This document shows positions 7,127 through 15,523 of a DNA stretch of 33,083 nt, one piece after another. The notes below the pieces were generated by a model that saw nothing but the letters and a program-made list of their open reading frames with translations, searched no databases and had not been told where the DNA came from. The stretch is from JAQUCI01 sp964553255. GTDB lineage: Bacteria > Bacillota_I > Bacilli_A > Erysipelotrichales > Erysipelotrichaceae. The stretch spans positions 1 to 33,083 of the forward strand of contig CAZKJS010000017.1 of assembly GCA_964553255.1 (NCBI GenBank), in the 5' to 3' direction. The position numbers and the translations under genes were made by a program. The number at the start of each line of letters is the position of its first letter. Position 1 is the stretch's first letter.

Positions 7127-9457
7127 ATGAAGAAGTTATTAAAGTTAATTTTATGTTCACTTCTAGCGGTTACTTTACTTGCTTGCTCAAGCAAAGATAA
7201 GTTAACTGATGGAACGTATACTTCTTTACAGACTGGTTATGGTGGTGAGGTTGTGGTTACCTTAACGATAGAAAAAGGTAAAATCGCTACTGTTGAATTA
7301 ATCGGTAATAAAGAGACACCTTCAATCGGTATAGCTGCTTTTGAAGATTTAGAGCGAGCTATTTTAAAAGCTCAAAGCGCAAAGATTGATTTGGTATCAG
7401 GTGCAACTGTTACAAGTAGAGCAGTCGCAGCTGGAGTACAAGACTGTTTAGATCAAGCAGCAGGTAAAACCGAAAAGAAAACTGTAGCCATGGCAGATGG
7501 CGTTTATACAGCAAAAGCTTGGGGTTTTGCGACAAATTATGCGGTAACAGTTGAAGTTGAAGTCAAAGACAATAAGATGATTTCGATTGAAGTTGTTGAT
7601 CATGGTGAAACCGAACCAATCTTGAACACCGCGATTGAAAAAATGATTCCGAAAATGATCTTAGAGCAATCAGTTAAAGTAGATGCGATCACTGGTGCTA
7701 CAACATCAAGTAACGCTATAAAACTAGCAACTGAAGATTGCTTGATTCAAGCAATTGAAGCTAAGGGTGGATCAGCATCTGATGTTTCCGTATTTTATAA
7801 GATGACAAAGTATTCAGATGAAGAAGTAGTAATTGATACCGATATCGTTGTTGTTGGTATGGGTGGTTCTGGTTTAGCAGCGGCCACAACAGCAGCTGAA
7901 ACTTTATATAACAAATATGGGCAAGACAGTTCAAAGGTGAAAGTATTTGCGATTGATAAAGCTGGTAAATATGGTGGTACATCAGCAACAACAACTTCAC
8001 CAATGTCCATTAACCCATCATATTTTGTTGATCAAAATAATGGTGAAGACTATGTTGATGCTGACGAGTTAAAAGCAGCGTGGCTTGCTTATACTGAAGG
8101 TGATGCTAAAGAATGGGCAATTGATGTCATGATGGAAAGATCAGGAGAATCAGTTGATTACTTAATTGAAAAAGGCTTTATCTTTGGTGCACCAACTCAA
8201 GGTTTATCTGAACCATATCGTGTTTGTGTTAACTATGGTGGTGGATTTGGTACTAGTAAAACTGAAATAGGTACCTATTTTGATAAATTAGTTGATGAGT
8301 TTGTTGATTATGGTGGCGAGTATATGATCGAAGTTGAAGCTACCGACCTTATTCAAGATGCTGATGGTGCTATCGTTGGCGTTATCGCTAAAGGTGCTGA
8401 TGGTACATCATATACCATTAACGCAAAAGCAGTTATTCTAGCTACTGGTGGTTTTGCTGGTAGTGCTGAAATGACACAGAAATATCTAAGTGATGAATAC
8501 TATCCGTTAAGTCCTGGTGAGTGGAAAGTTTATGGCATGACCCAAAACGATGGTAAGATGATTCAAGCTGCGATTGATAAAGGAGCAGCAACTTACAATA
8601 TTGGTGTTCCGCCAGTTAGTCATATTGGTGTTGCTGTTAATATCATGCGTGATTATCCTATCATTACTATCGAAGGTTCATTTGATTTCTGGACTGGTAG
8701 AGAAAGTACGACATCATTAAACGATTTGACCATGATGATGGCAATCGCTCCAAATGCATTGGCTGTTAATCGTGATGGCGTTAGATTTGTTGATGAGACT
8801 ACATTAGCTGTTTATAGCAATTGGCAAGCTGGTTCATCATTCTATACTATTTGGTCTAAAGAAATGATCGATGAAATTGTTAACATTGGTCTACGTTTCC
8901 AATCAATCGGTATCTTCATTAATCAAGGTGGATTGCCAGCATTAACGCCAATCCCTGAAGCATATGAAGTACTTGATACTGCAGTTAAAAACGGAATTGC
9001 GATCAAAGCTGATAGCTTAGAAGAACTTGCAAGCAAGCTTAATATTGATCCGTCTGTCTTAGCAAAAACAGTTAGTGACTATAACGCATACTGCGATACC
9101 AAAGTTGATCCAGTGGATGGAATCATCAAAAGTGAAACCGTCTATGGTATCGGTGGACCAGTCGTAACTGATCAAGATACATTCCAAAAAGTTGAAGGAG
9201 AAGGACCTTACTATGCAATAGTTGGAGCTCCTTGGATCTACTCAACTGTAGGTGGTCTTGATATTAATGAAAACTTCCAGGTACTGACTTCTAGTGGCAG
9301 ACCAATCAAAGGTTTATATGCCGTCGGCACTGATTCAATGGGCGTACTATTCACTGAAAAGAAAGAATATGTCGCTTATGGTGGTGCAGCTCAAGGATGG
9401 GCATTTACGTCAGGATACTTAGCTGGTCCTATCGTAGCAGTAGAAGTAAGCAAGTAG
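7127..9457 (+). CDS. Surface flavoprotein reductase: lipoprotein with two FMN-binding domains and a fumarate-reductase-like FAD domain
   Basis: A 776-residue lipoprotein. The signal peptide ends in LLAC with lipidated Cys20. Two FMN-binding domains follow (about 28-112 and 122-212). Each has a D-x-x-[S/T]-G-A-T flavinylation motif (Asp88-Thr94; Asp186-Thr192), the type in which ApbE attaches FMN to the last Thr. The FAD_binding_2 domain (about 238-776) opens with DIVVVGMGGSG and has YGGTSATTTS, LATGGFAG and a closing GLYAVGTDSMG. This is the layout of extracytoplasmic fumarate/urocanate/acrylate-type reductases, which use donor electrons to reduce an external acceptor. At the end, WIYSTVGG has Tyr where many family members have His, and RVCVNYGGG replaces the usual Arg/His-rich loop, so the substrate is probably not fumarate. 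No apbE is in the window. AAAGGAGG precedes ATG 7127. MerR control is likely. Confidence 0.88.
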   Translation: MKKLLKLILCSLLAVTLLACSSKDKLTDGTYTSLQTGYGGEVVVTLTIEKGKIATVELIGNKETPSIGIAAFEDLERAILKAQSAKIDLVSGATVTSRAVAAGVQDCLDQAAGKTEKKTVAMADGVYTAKAWGFATNYAVTVEVEVKDNKMISIEVVDHGETEPILNTAIEKMIPKMILEQSVKVDAITGATTSSNAIKLATEDCLIQAIEAKGGSASDVSVFYKMTKYSDEEVVIDTDIVVVGMGGSGLAAATTAAETLYNKYGQDSSKVKVFAIDKAGKYGGTSATTTSPMSINPSYFVDQNNGEDYVDADELKAAWLAYTEGDAKEWAIDVMMERSGESVDYLIEKGFIFGAPTQGLSEPYRVCVNYGGGFGTSKTEIGTYFDKLVDEFVDYGGEYMIEVEATDLIQDADGAIVGVIAKGADGTSYTINAKAVILATGGFAGSAEMTQKYLSDEYYPLSPGEWKVYGMTQNDGKMIQAAIDKGAATYNIGVPPVSHIGVAVNIMRDYPIITIEGSFDFWTGRESTTSLNDLTMMMAIAPNALAVNRDGVRFVDETTLAVYSNWQAGSSFYTIWSKEMIDEIVNIGLRFQSIGIFINQGGLPALTPIPEAYEVLDTAVKNGIAIKADSLEELASKLNIDPSVLAKTVSDYNAYCDTKVDPVDGIIKSETVYGIGGPVVTDQDTFQKVEGEGPYYAIVGAPWIYSTVGGLDINENFQVLTSSGRPIKGLYAVGTDSMGVLFTEKKEYVAYGGAAQGWAFTSGYLAGPIVAVEVSK

Positions 9458-9470
9458 CGGAATAAAGAAT

Positions 9471-9524
9471 AAATACCACGAAGATTTCCTCCCAGAATTC
9501 TTATCCGTGGTATTTTTCTTTTTT
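9471..9524 (+). terminator. Terminator after the flavin reductase gene
   Basis: A 10-bp stem (AAATACCACG at 9471-9480, CGTGGTATTT at 9506-9515) around a 25-nt loop is followed by a T-rich tract to 9524. A few extra pairs (AAGA with TCTT) are possible within the loop. Confidence 0.75.
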
Positions 9525-9527
9525 ATA

Positions 9528-9556
9528 TTGACATGATTAACATAAAAGTTTATAAT
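9528..9556 (+). promoter_or_regulatory. Perfect consensus sigma-70/SigA promoter
   Basis: TTGACA (9528-9533), exactly 17 bp, then TATAAT (9551-9556), an exact match to consensus in both boxes. It points to the lipoprotein gene at 9695, leaving an untranslated leader of about 130 nt. Such strength in this genome suggests either very high expression or tight control in the leader. Confidence 0.8.
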
Positions 9557-9694
9557 GAAAATACAAAGACAGATCAAGCGGAAAGATAAATATGTCAATT
9601 ATAGGTAAATAGACAGATGAACATGTAATCATTAAAACGCATGTTTTTATTTTACGAATATTTGACAACGCGATGATAAAAACCGGAGCTGAAA

Positions 9695-11446
9695 ATGAAA
9701 AAAAGAATGACTTTAGCCTTACTAATACTAAGCGTATTATTAACCGCTTGTGGTGGTAGTAAAAGTAGTAACACTCACGATTACATCGTTTACCAAAAAG
9801 AGAATACACTGGTATTACAAGAGATTAGTGATGACAAAGTAACAGTCATAAATGGTAACTTAAGTGGAACAGAGTACATTTATGATCGTCTTGAGTTAAA
9901 AATCTTACAATCAAAGGATAAGAGTGTTTTAGTTTATCCAATTTTGTCTGATTATAGTAAAGCCAGTTTTTATCGCTATGACGTTGATAAGAAATCAGAG
10001 AAACTTATAGGAGATAATATTATTTCATATGATTTCTTTAGTAATGAAGATTGTTTCTTTAGTAATGAAGATTGTACAAAATTCATTTATAGCAAGAACA
10101 CCGATAGTGGATTGGCTTTAGTCTATAATGACATGCAAAAAGAAACCATGATCAGTACTAATTTAAATCGCATCTATCATGTCACTAGTGATATGAGTAA
10201 AGTTTTATATAGTAACAATGATTCGGTGGCATATCTATATGATATAACTTCAAATAATAGTAGGGTGATCAGTGATGATTATAATGTTTATGGTTGGACT
10301 AATGATTTAAGTGTTATCTATCATGAAGAGTATGGTGATGTTGTTGCGAATAAAAATGGCGTAACCGAGCGTTTTATCTATCAAGTGGATAGATATAGCT
10401 TTGACTCTATGAACAATGTGAACTTCTATAAAGATACGATGAATTTGGCAGGTATAAAACTCAGTGATATTATTGAAGATGATGTATACGCTTCAGATTT
10501 AAGTGCTAAAAAACCTAATATTGATAATTATAGTGATTGGAATCAATATCACTATGATGAGATGCAGTATGAAGCAATTGCTGAGCACAATGTCGTAAGA
10601 GATAAAATATCTAACAACGAAGAAGCGCGCTACATCGTGTACAAAGCTTTGGGGGTTGGTAATGATTATTCGGACCGTATCACTACCAATACATTGATGA
10701 GTGTATATCTATTTCCAACAGAATTTAGTAAAGACGAGACTATTTTGGTTGTAGGTAAATCATATTTTGTTGATGTTAATCGTTATGGTAAAACGATGAT
10801 GAGCAATATCTATTCTTCAAGTGATTTTTGGTTGGCAAACGATATCGCATATCAATATCGTGATAAAGAAAATATTAGGGTTGAATCCTATAAAAATGGC
10901 AGTAGTCATTACATAGATATTCCAGCAGCTTATATAAATGAATCAAATTTCGCTTGGGCGATCATGAATAAATCATTCTATTATGTTGAATATCAAGATA
11001 ATACGTGGAGTAATGGTTTTCTAGTTAAAGTTACGATCACAGATGATCAATATCAAAAAGAAGTGATAAGTGAAAACGTTTCATATTTTGAAGTGATCGG
11101 TGATGAAGATGATGTATTGATATATAAAACAGCAACCACTGGACGATGGGTATCTGAAGCATATTATAAAGATACTTTGATTGGTGGAGGATTATCACCA
11201 AACGATAGAAATCGTTTCGCATTTGATAGTGATAATGACCAATTAGCGTTTGTGGATGAAAGCGGAAGCTTATTCTTATATCGTGATGGTAGTCTTGAAG
11301 AAATCAGTACTAATGTTGACTACATTGCATCATTGGCTAATGGGTATCTAATATATAAAACAAATGATGGTAAACTTTGGAAAACTGACGCAAATGAAAA
11401 TAAACAGATAGCTGAAAATGTATATAGAGTATTCAATCTAAAATAA
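9695..11446 (+). CDS. Large lipoprotein of unknown function, probable beta-propeller-like repeats
   Basis: A 583-residue secreted lipoprotein; I do not recognise a named family. The signal peptide ends in LLTAC with lipidated Cys19 followed by GGSKSS. The mature part is dominated by short beta-strand units such as VLVYPILSDYSKASFYRYD, KFIYSKNTDSGLALVY and LVYKTNDGKLWKTD. These resemble the blades of TolB- or WD-type propellers, often found in sensor-like lipoproteins, but no exact repeat register was confirmed. A perfect tandem duplication of seven codons (FFSNEDC twice) lies at 10033-10074. The ribosome site is weak (GGAG before ATG 9695). The gene is monocistronic, between its own strong promoter and a strong terminator. 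Confidence 0.75.
   Translation: MKKRMTLALLILSVLLTACGGSKSSNTHDYIVYQKENTLVLQEISDDKVTVINGNLSGTEYIYDRLELKILQSKDKSVLVYPILSDYSKASFYRYDVDKKSEKLIGDNIISYDFFSNEDCFFSNEDCTKFIYSKNTDSGLALVYNDMQKETMISTNLNRIYHVTSDMSKVLYSNNDSVAYLYDITSNNSRVISDDYNVYGWTNDLSVIYHEEYGDVVANKNGVTERFIYQVDRYSFDSMNNVNFYKDTMNLAGIKLSDIIEDDVYASDLSAKKPNIDNYSDWNQYHYDEMQYEAIAEHNVVRDKISNNEEARYIVYKALGVGNDYSDRITTNTLMSVYLFPTEFSKDETILVVGKSYFVDVNRYGKTMMSNIYSSSDFWLANDIAYQYRDKENIRVESYKNGSSHYIDIPAAYINESNFAWAIMNKSFYYVEYQDNTWSNGFLVKVTITDDQYQKEVISENVSYFEVIGDEDDVLIYKTATTGRWVSEAYYKDTLIGGGLSPNDRNRFAFDSDNDQLAFVDESGSLFLYRDGSLEEISTNVDYIASLANGYLIYKTNDGKLWKTDANENKQIAENVYRVFNLK
10033..10074 (+). repeat. In-frame 2 x 21-bp tandem duplication
   Basis: The 21-nt unit at 10033-10053 is repeated exactly at 10054-10074, giving FFSNEDC twice in a row in the lipoprotein. 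The complete lack of divergence points to a recent slippage event; frame is kept. Confidence 0.9.
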
Positions 11447-11454
11447 TTGATATG

Positions 11455-11486
11455 ACCGATTTCTTGATTAAGAAATCGGTTTTCTT
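11455..11486 (+). terminator. Strong terminator after the lipoprotein gene
   Basis: A perfect 11-bp stem (ACCGATTTCTT at 11455-11465, AAGAAATCGGT at 11470-11480) with loop GATT, followed by TTTCTT. Confidence 0.85.
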
Positions 11487-11548
11487 ATATTAATGTTATA
11501 TCAACATAATTATCGCTTTTATAGGATGATTTACAGTGTTTATCGTAT

Positions 11549-11576
11549 ATTAAAACGCTTACAATTTAAATATAAT
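11549..11576 (+). promoter_or_regulatory. cre-like site and -10 box before the ABC importer operon
   Basis: ATTAAAACGCTTACAA (11549-11564) differs at one defined position (T for G at position 3) from the CcpA operator consensus WTGNAARCGNWWWCAW. It lies between the -35 and -10 region of a TATAAT box at 11571-11576; no good -35 box was found. If functional, the importer would be under carbon catabolite repression. Confidence 0.4.
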
Positions 11577-11601
11577 GAAAAAAGAAGGAGGTATAGAATA
11601 T

Positions 11602-12645
11602 ATGAAACGTATTCTATTATGCCTGGTTGTTTTAATGTTAGTGCTCACAGGTTGTGGCAAAGCAGATAAAGATCCAGGAGTTGATGAAGGTAAAGGCACT
11701 ATTACAATTTATACGCCTACAGCACAGAACAACTTGGATGTTGTTATTCCTGCGTTTGAAGAGGCAACAGGGATTAAAGTTGAAGTAATTCGCGGGTCTT
11801 CAGGAGAGGTTTATTCTCGTATACAAGCTGAAGCACAAAATCCTCAAGCTGATGTAGCTTGGATTCCAACCAGTACAGTATTACTTGATACTTCATATTT
11901 TGATCAATATGTGTCAGTACATAACGATCTTTATGATGAAGAGTTTCAAAACACATCTGGTTTCGCTACTGAAATTGGATACAACGCTCCCGTTATTATC
12001 TATAACACTAATCTTGTAGATTTTGAGATCAAAGGATACGCTGATCTATTAAATCCAGCTTTGTTTGGTAAAATAGCGATGGGAAACGCTGCTAGTAGTT
12101 CAAGCGCATACAATCACCTTGAAAATATGTTACTTGCTATGGGTGTTGGAGCTGATAACTATGCGAAAGCTTATTCGGATGAAGCTTGGGCTTTTGTTGA
12201 AGCGTTCTATAAGAATTTAGATGGTAAGATCGTTGATAGTTCATCAGTAACTTATGAAGGTGTATTATCTGGTGAGTATGCGGTTGGTATGTCATGGGAT
12301 ACACCAGCACAATCATACTTAGCTGAAGGTGTAGAACATTTAAAGGTTGTCTTTATGGAAGAAGGAGTCATTCCTGGTACTGGTTGTGTTGCATTGATCA
12401 AAAACGCACCTAACCCTGAAGGCGGAAAAGCATTTATCGATTTCTTAGCAAGCATGGAAGGTCAATCAGTTTATGGCCGTGATGCTTTAGGTGCTAATCC
12501 AATATTACCAGGAGCTGAAGTAGCTTCATACAAACCAAAAATCGCTGATTTGAATGTCATTCCAAGAACAACAGAGTGGCAAGCAGAAACTAAACCAATC
12601 ATTCTTCAACGTTATGAAGCAATGTACTTGGAAATCTTTGAATAA
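11602..12645 (+). CDS. ABC transporter substrate-binding lipoprotein (iron/organophosphate type)
   Basis: A 347-residue extracytoplasmic solute-binding protein. The signal peptide ends in VLTGC, so the lipidated Cys lies at about residue 18. The mature protein starts the binding fold with ITIYTPTAQNNLDVVIPAFEEATGIKVEVIRGSSGEVYSRIQAEAQNPQADVAW (given in parts: TIYTPTAQ, FEEATGIKVEV, GEVYSRIQAE). These are hallmarks of the AfuA/FbpA-PhnS-PgtC group, which bind ferric iron, 2-aminoethylphosphonate or phosphoglycerates. Start ATG 11602 follows GAAGGAGG (11584-11591); a start at 11575 would place that site within the gene. Followed by ATPase, permease and a two-component system. Ligand cannot be fixed from sequence alone. 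Confidence 0.88.
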   Translation: MKRILLCLVVLMLVLTGCGKADKDPGVDEGKGTITIYTPTAQNNLDVVIPAFEEATGIKVEVIRGSSGEVYSRIQAEAQNPQADVAWIPTSTVLLDTSYFDQYVSVHNDLYDEEFQNTSGFATEIGYNAPVIIYNTNLVDFEIKGYADLLNPALFGKIAMGNAASSSSAYNHLENMLLAMGVGADNYAKAYSDEAWAFVEAFYKNLDGKIVDSSSVTYEGVLSGEYAVGMSWDTPAQSYLAEGVEHLKVVFMEEGVIPGTGCVALIKNAPNPEGGKAFIDFLASMEGQSVYGRDALGANPILPGAEVASYKPKIADLNVIPRTTEWQAETKPIILQRYEAMYLEIFE

Positions 12646-12665
12646 TAATTAACTAGATTTGTTTG

Positions 12666-12695
12666 ATCAGAGGGGCAAGTCCCCTCTGATATTGT
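12666..12695 (+). terminator. Intra-operon hairpin after the binding-protein gene
   Basis: A perfect 10-bp GC-rich stem (ATCAGAGGGG at 12666-12675, CCCCTCTGAT at 12681-12690) with loop CAAGT. The tail (ATTGTTTA) is poor in T, so this more likely limits read-through and protects the binding-protein mRNA, a common way to make the lipoprotein in excess over ATPase and permease. Confidence 0.65.
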
Positions 12696-12757
12696 TTATA
12701 AGACATAAAGAAAGGATAAGTATAGAATAGAACTACTATTTTATACGATATATAAAT

Positions 12758-13843
12758 ATGAGTGTAGCTATAACGATAAAAAATGCGGTAAAGCGCTTTG
12801 GCGATAAAACAATAATCCCTGATTTATCATTAGAGATAAAAGAAGGTGAGTTTTTCACATTATTAGGATCAAGCGGTTGTGGTAAGACAACATTACTACG
12901 AATGATAGCTGGTTTTAATACAATTGAAGGTGGAGAATTCTACTTTAATGATAAGTTAATAAATGATATACCATCATATCAACGCAATATCGGTATGGTT
13001 TTTCAGAATTATGCGGTTTTTCCACATATGACAGCTGCTAAAAATATTGGTTATGGTTTAAAACAAAGAAAGATCAAAGATCCAGAATACAGTAATAAAG
13101 TTAATGATATTCTTGAAGTTGTTCAAATTTCAGAACTTAAAGATAGAATGCCACCAAACATGAGTGGTGGTCAACAACAACGGGTTGCATTAGCTCGAGC
13201 TATTGTCATCCAACCAGATGTACTTCTAATGGATGAACCCTTATCAAATTTAGATGCTAAGTTAAGAATAGAAATGCGATCAGCGATCAAACATATACAA
13301 AATCAGTTCAAGATCACAACCCTTTATGTAACACATGATCAAGAAGAAGCTCTATCGATGTCAGATCGTATTGGGGTAATGAATTTTGGTGTAATTCAAC
13401 AAATTGGAACACCAATGGCAATATTCTCGCATCCTGCCAACTTGTTTGTGGCAACTTTTATCGGACAATCAAATATCTTCAACGCAAAGATAGTTTTGCA
13501 AAAAACAAGAAAGGTTGTCGCTTTTGAAGATGGTAGTATTCATGATCTAAAATATCTAAATCAAGATATTGAAGTAGAAAAGAAGGTTAAAGTTGTCATT
13601 CGACCTACTGAACTAGAGTTTGTAAGTCAAGATGGAATTAAAGGCAAAATAGTTGAATCGCTATTTTTGGGATCAGAAGTTAAATATACCGTTGAGCTAG
13701 TTTCAGGGAAAATGGTTGAAGTAGCGCATGGCGTTAAAAACAAAGTACATAAAATCGGTGATATGATCGATATGGATTTTGATCATACGGTTGTTAATGC
13801 ATTTGATGCTGACAGTGAGTTATCATTAATGGTAGGTCAGTGA
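12758..13843 (+). CDS. ABC transporter ATP-binding protein (FbpC/PotA-like)
   Basis: A 361-residue cytoplasmic ATPase that powers the importer. Walker A is GSSGCGKT (37-44), Q-loop Gln83, signature MSGGQQQRVALARA (135-148), Walker B VLLMDE (155-160), D-loop SNLD, and switch His in YVTHDQEEA. A regulatory TOBE-like C-terminal domain (about 235-361) includes VVIRPTELEF. This is the standard build for iron, polyamine and organophosphate importers. ATG 12758 fits the family N-terminus (VAITIKNAVKRFGDKTII), yet no Shine-Dalgarno sequence lies directly before it; the nearest purine run (AAAGGA) is about 40 bp upstream. Translation may rely on the AU-rich leader. The stop TGA is 1 bp before the permease ATG. 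Confidence 0.93.
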   Translation: MSVAITIKNAVKRFGDKTIIPDLSLEIKEGEFFTLLGSSGCGKTTLLRMIAGFNTIEGGEFYFNDKLINDIPSYQRNIGMVFQNYAVFPHMTAAKNIGYGLKQRKIKDPEYSNKVNDILEVVQISELKDRMPPNMSGGQQQRVALARAIVIQPDVLLMDEPLSNLDAKLRIEMRSAIKHIQNQFKITTLYVTHDQEEALSMSDRIGVMNFGVIQQIGTPMAIFSHPANLFVATFIGQSNIFNAKIVLQKTRKVVAFEDGSIHDLKYLNQDIEVEKKVKVVIRPTELEFVSQDGIKGKIVESLFLGSEVKYTVELVSGKMVEVAHGVKNKVHKIGDMIDMDFDHTVVNAFDADSELSLMVGQ

Positions 13844-13844
13844 T

Positions 13845-15500
13845 ATGGTAAAAAGAAAAATTCGTCTTGATGGTTGGACAATAATTTCCATTATATGTTT
13901 TCTTTATTTTGCCGTATTCTTCATTTATCCTATAACTAGAGTCTTAATGAGTAGTATTATCGATCCTGCCACCAATAGTTTAGACTTCTCTTATTTTACT
14001 CAGTTTTTCGCTCGTAAGTACTATACAAATACTATTATCAATAGTATGAAGGTTACAATATCAGCGACACTATTAACGTGTATTGCTGGAACAACCTTAG
14101 CTTATATTACAAGAAGTATCAAGATAAAGTACAAAGGTATCATAGATATCCTATTGATCATCTCAGTAGTTTCACCACCATTTATTGGTGCTTATGCTTG
14201 GATCACGATGTTAGGAAGACAAGGTGTGATCACTAAGATCATTAATGCGATATTTGGTATAACATATAAAGGTATTTATGGTTTTGATGGTATTTTACTA
14301 GTATTTACGATCAAACTTATTCCTCTTGTTTACTTATATGTATCAGGTGCATTGAAGAATATGGATAGTTCATTGCCTGAAGCTGCTGAAAGCTTAGGAG
14401 CAGTGGGATTAAGAAAGATCAAAGATGTTGTGTTACCACTCATACTACCAACGATACTAGCTTCGGGATTACTTGTCTTTATGCGGATATTAGCTGATTT
14501 TGGAACTCCTAAGCTTATTGGTGAAGGTTATCGCACATTACCAACACTTATCTATGATTCGTTTATTGGTGATCTATCAGCTGATAAACGACTAGCAGCG
14601 ACTATTAGTGTCATTGTAATAATTTTCACAGCTGTTTTATTCTTGATACAAAGATGGATTAGTAATCGTAAGAAAATTGAGATGACAGCACTACGTCCGA
14701 TGGAACCTAAAAAAGTCAAAGGATTTAAGAATTTCTTTGCTCATGCTTATGTTTACTTGTTTACATTACTTGCGATACTTCCAACCATGGTAGTGTTCCA
14801 TAACTCTTTTAGAAACACTAGGGGAACCATCTATCTACCTGGATACTCATTTAATAATTACATTGAAGCGTTTTCTTCTTTAAGTAAAACGATTGCTAAT
14901 ACATACATATTCTCATTCTTTGCGATCATATTGGTTGTTTTGATTGGGGTTGTCATAGCTTATACTTCTGTTCGCAAGAAAAGTAAGATTACCAATGTAT
15001 TAGATGTTATCTCAATGTTTCCATATATTATTCCTGGTTCTGTTTTGGGTATCTCATTGATCTTAGCATTTAATAAAAAACCGTTACTATTAAGTGGCAC
15101 AGCAGTGATCATTGTCATGGCTTATGTCATTCGTAGATTACCTTATACAATACGTAGTAGTTCGGCAATATTGCGTCAGATCGATCTTAGTGTAGAAGAA
15201 GCTTCACAAAGCTTAGGAGCTAATCCAAGAAAAACATTCTTCAATATAACCCTACCAATGATGGCACCAGGGATTCTTTCAGGAGCGATCATGTCCTGGT
15301 TATCAATCATTAGTGAATTAAGTGCTTCGGTGTTGTTATGGATAACTTCAACCCAAACACTATCAATAGCGATCTATTTTCAAGTCATGGATGGTAACTA
15401 TGGTGTAGCATCAGCGTTATCAAGCGTTCTGATCGTTACAACGATTGTTACACTGTTATTATTCTTTAAGGTTACCGGAAGACGCGAAATTGAATTATAA
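13845..15500 (+). CDS. ABC transporter permease, two permease domains fused (FbpB/PhnU-like)
   Basis: A 551-residue inner membrane protein with about 12 hydrophobic spans in two equal halves. Each half carries an EAA loop that docks on the ATPase: EAAESLGAVGLRKIKDVVLPLILP (split here as EAAESLGAVG and VVLPLILP) and EEASQSLGANPRKTFFNITLP. Fusion of both permease halves is normal for the ferric-iron/2-aminoethylphosphonate group and not a rearrangement. ATG 13845 is 1 bp after the ATPase stop, with only a weak GGTAGG ribosome site, so coupling is expected. The subunits together form one importer with the lipoprotein at 11602. Confidence 0.92.
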   Translation: MVKRKIRLDGWTIISIICFLYFAVFFIYPITRVLMSSIIDPATNSLDFSYFTQFFARKYYTNTIINSMKVTISATLLTCIAGTTLAYITRSIKIKYKGIIDILLIISVVSPPFIGAYAWITMLGRQGVITKIINAIFGITYKGIYGFDGILLVFTIKLIPLVYLYVSGALKNMDSSLPEAAESLGAVGLRKIKDVVLPLILPTILASGLLVFMRILADFGTPKLIGEGYRTLPTLIYDSFIGDLSADKRLAATISVIVIIFTAVLFLIQRWISNRKKIEMTALRPMEPKKVKGFKNFFAHAYVYLFTLLAILPTMVVFHNSFRNTRGTIYLPGYSFNNYIEAFSSLSKTIANTYIFSFFAIILVVLIGVVIAYTSVRKKSKITNVLDVISMFPYIIPGSVLGISLILAFNKKPLLLSGTAVIIVMAYVIRRLPYTIRSSSAILRQIDLSVEEASQSLGANPRKTFFNITLPMMAPGILSGAIMSWLSIISELSASVLLWITSTQTLSIAIYFQVMDGNYGVASALSSVLIVTTIVTLLLFFKVTGRREIEL

Positions 15501-15523
15501 TAGGTAAATGAAAGGGTATAGCT

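Noticed and set aside
7761..8010. Minus-strand frames inside the flavin reductase gene
   Set aside because: Shadows of a strongly supported plus-strand gene; composition is biased and there are no ribosome sites.
9561..9694. Known riboswitch in the lipoprotein leader
   Set aside because: No recognisable aptamer features; only a weak hairpin and a six-codon frame are present.
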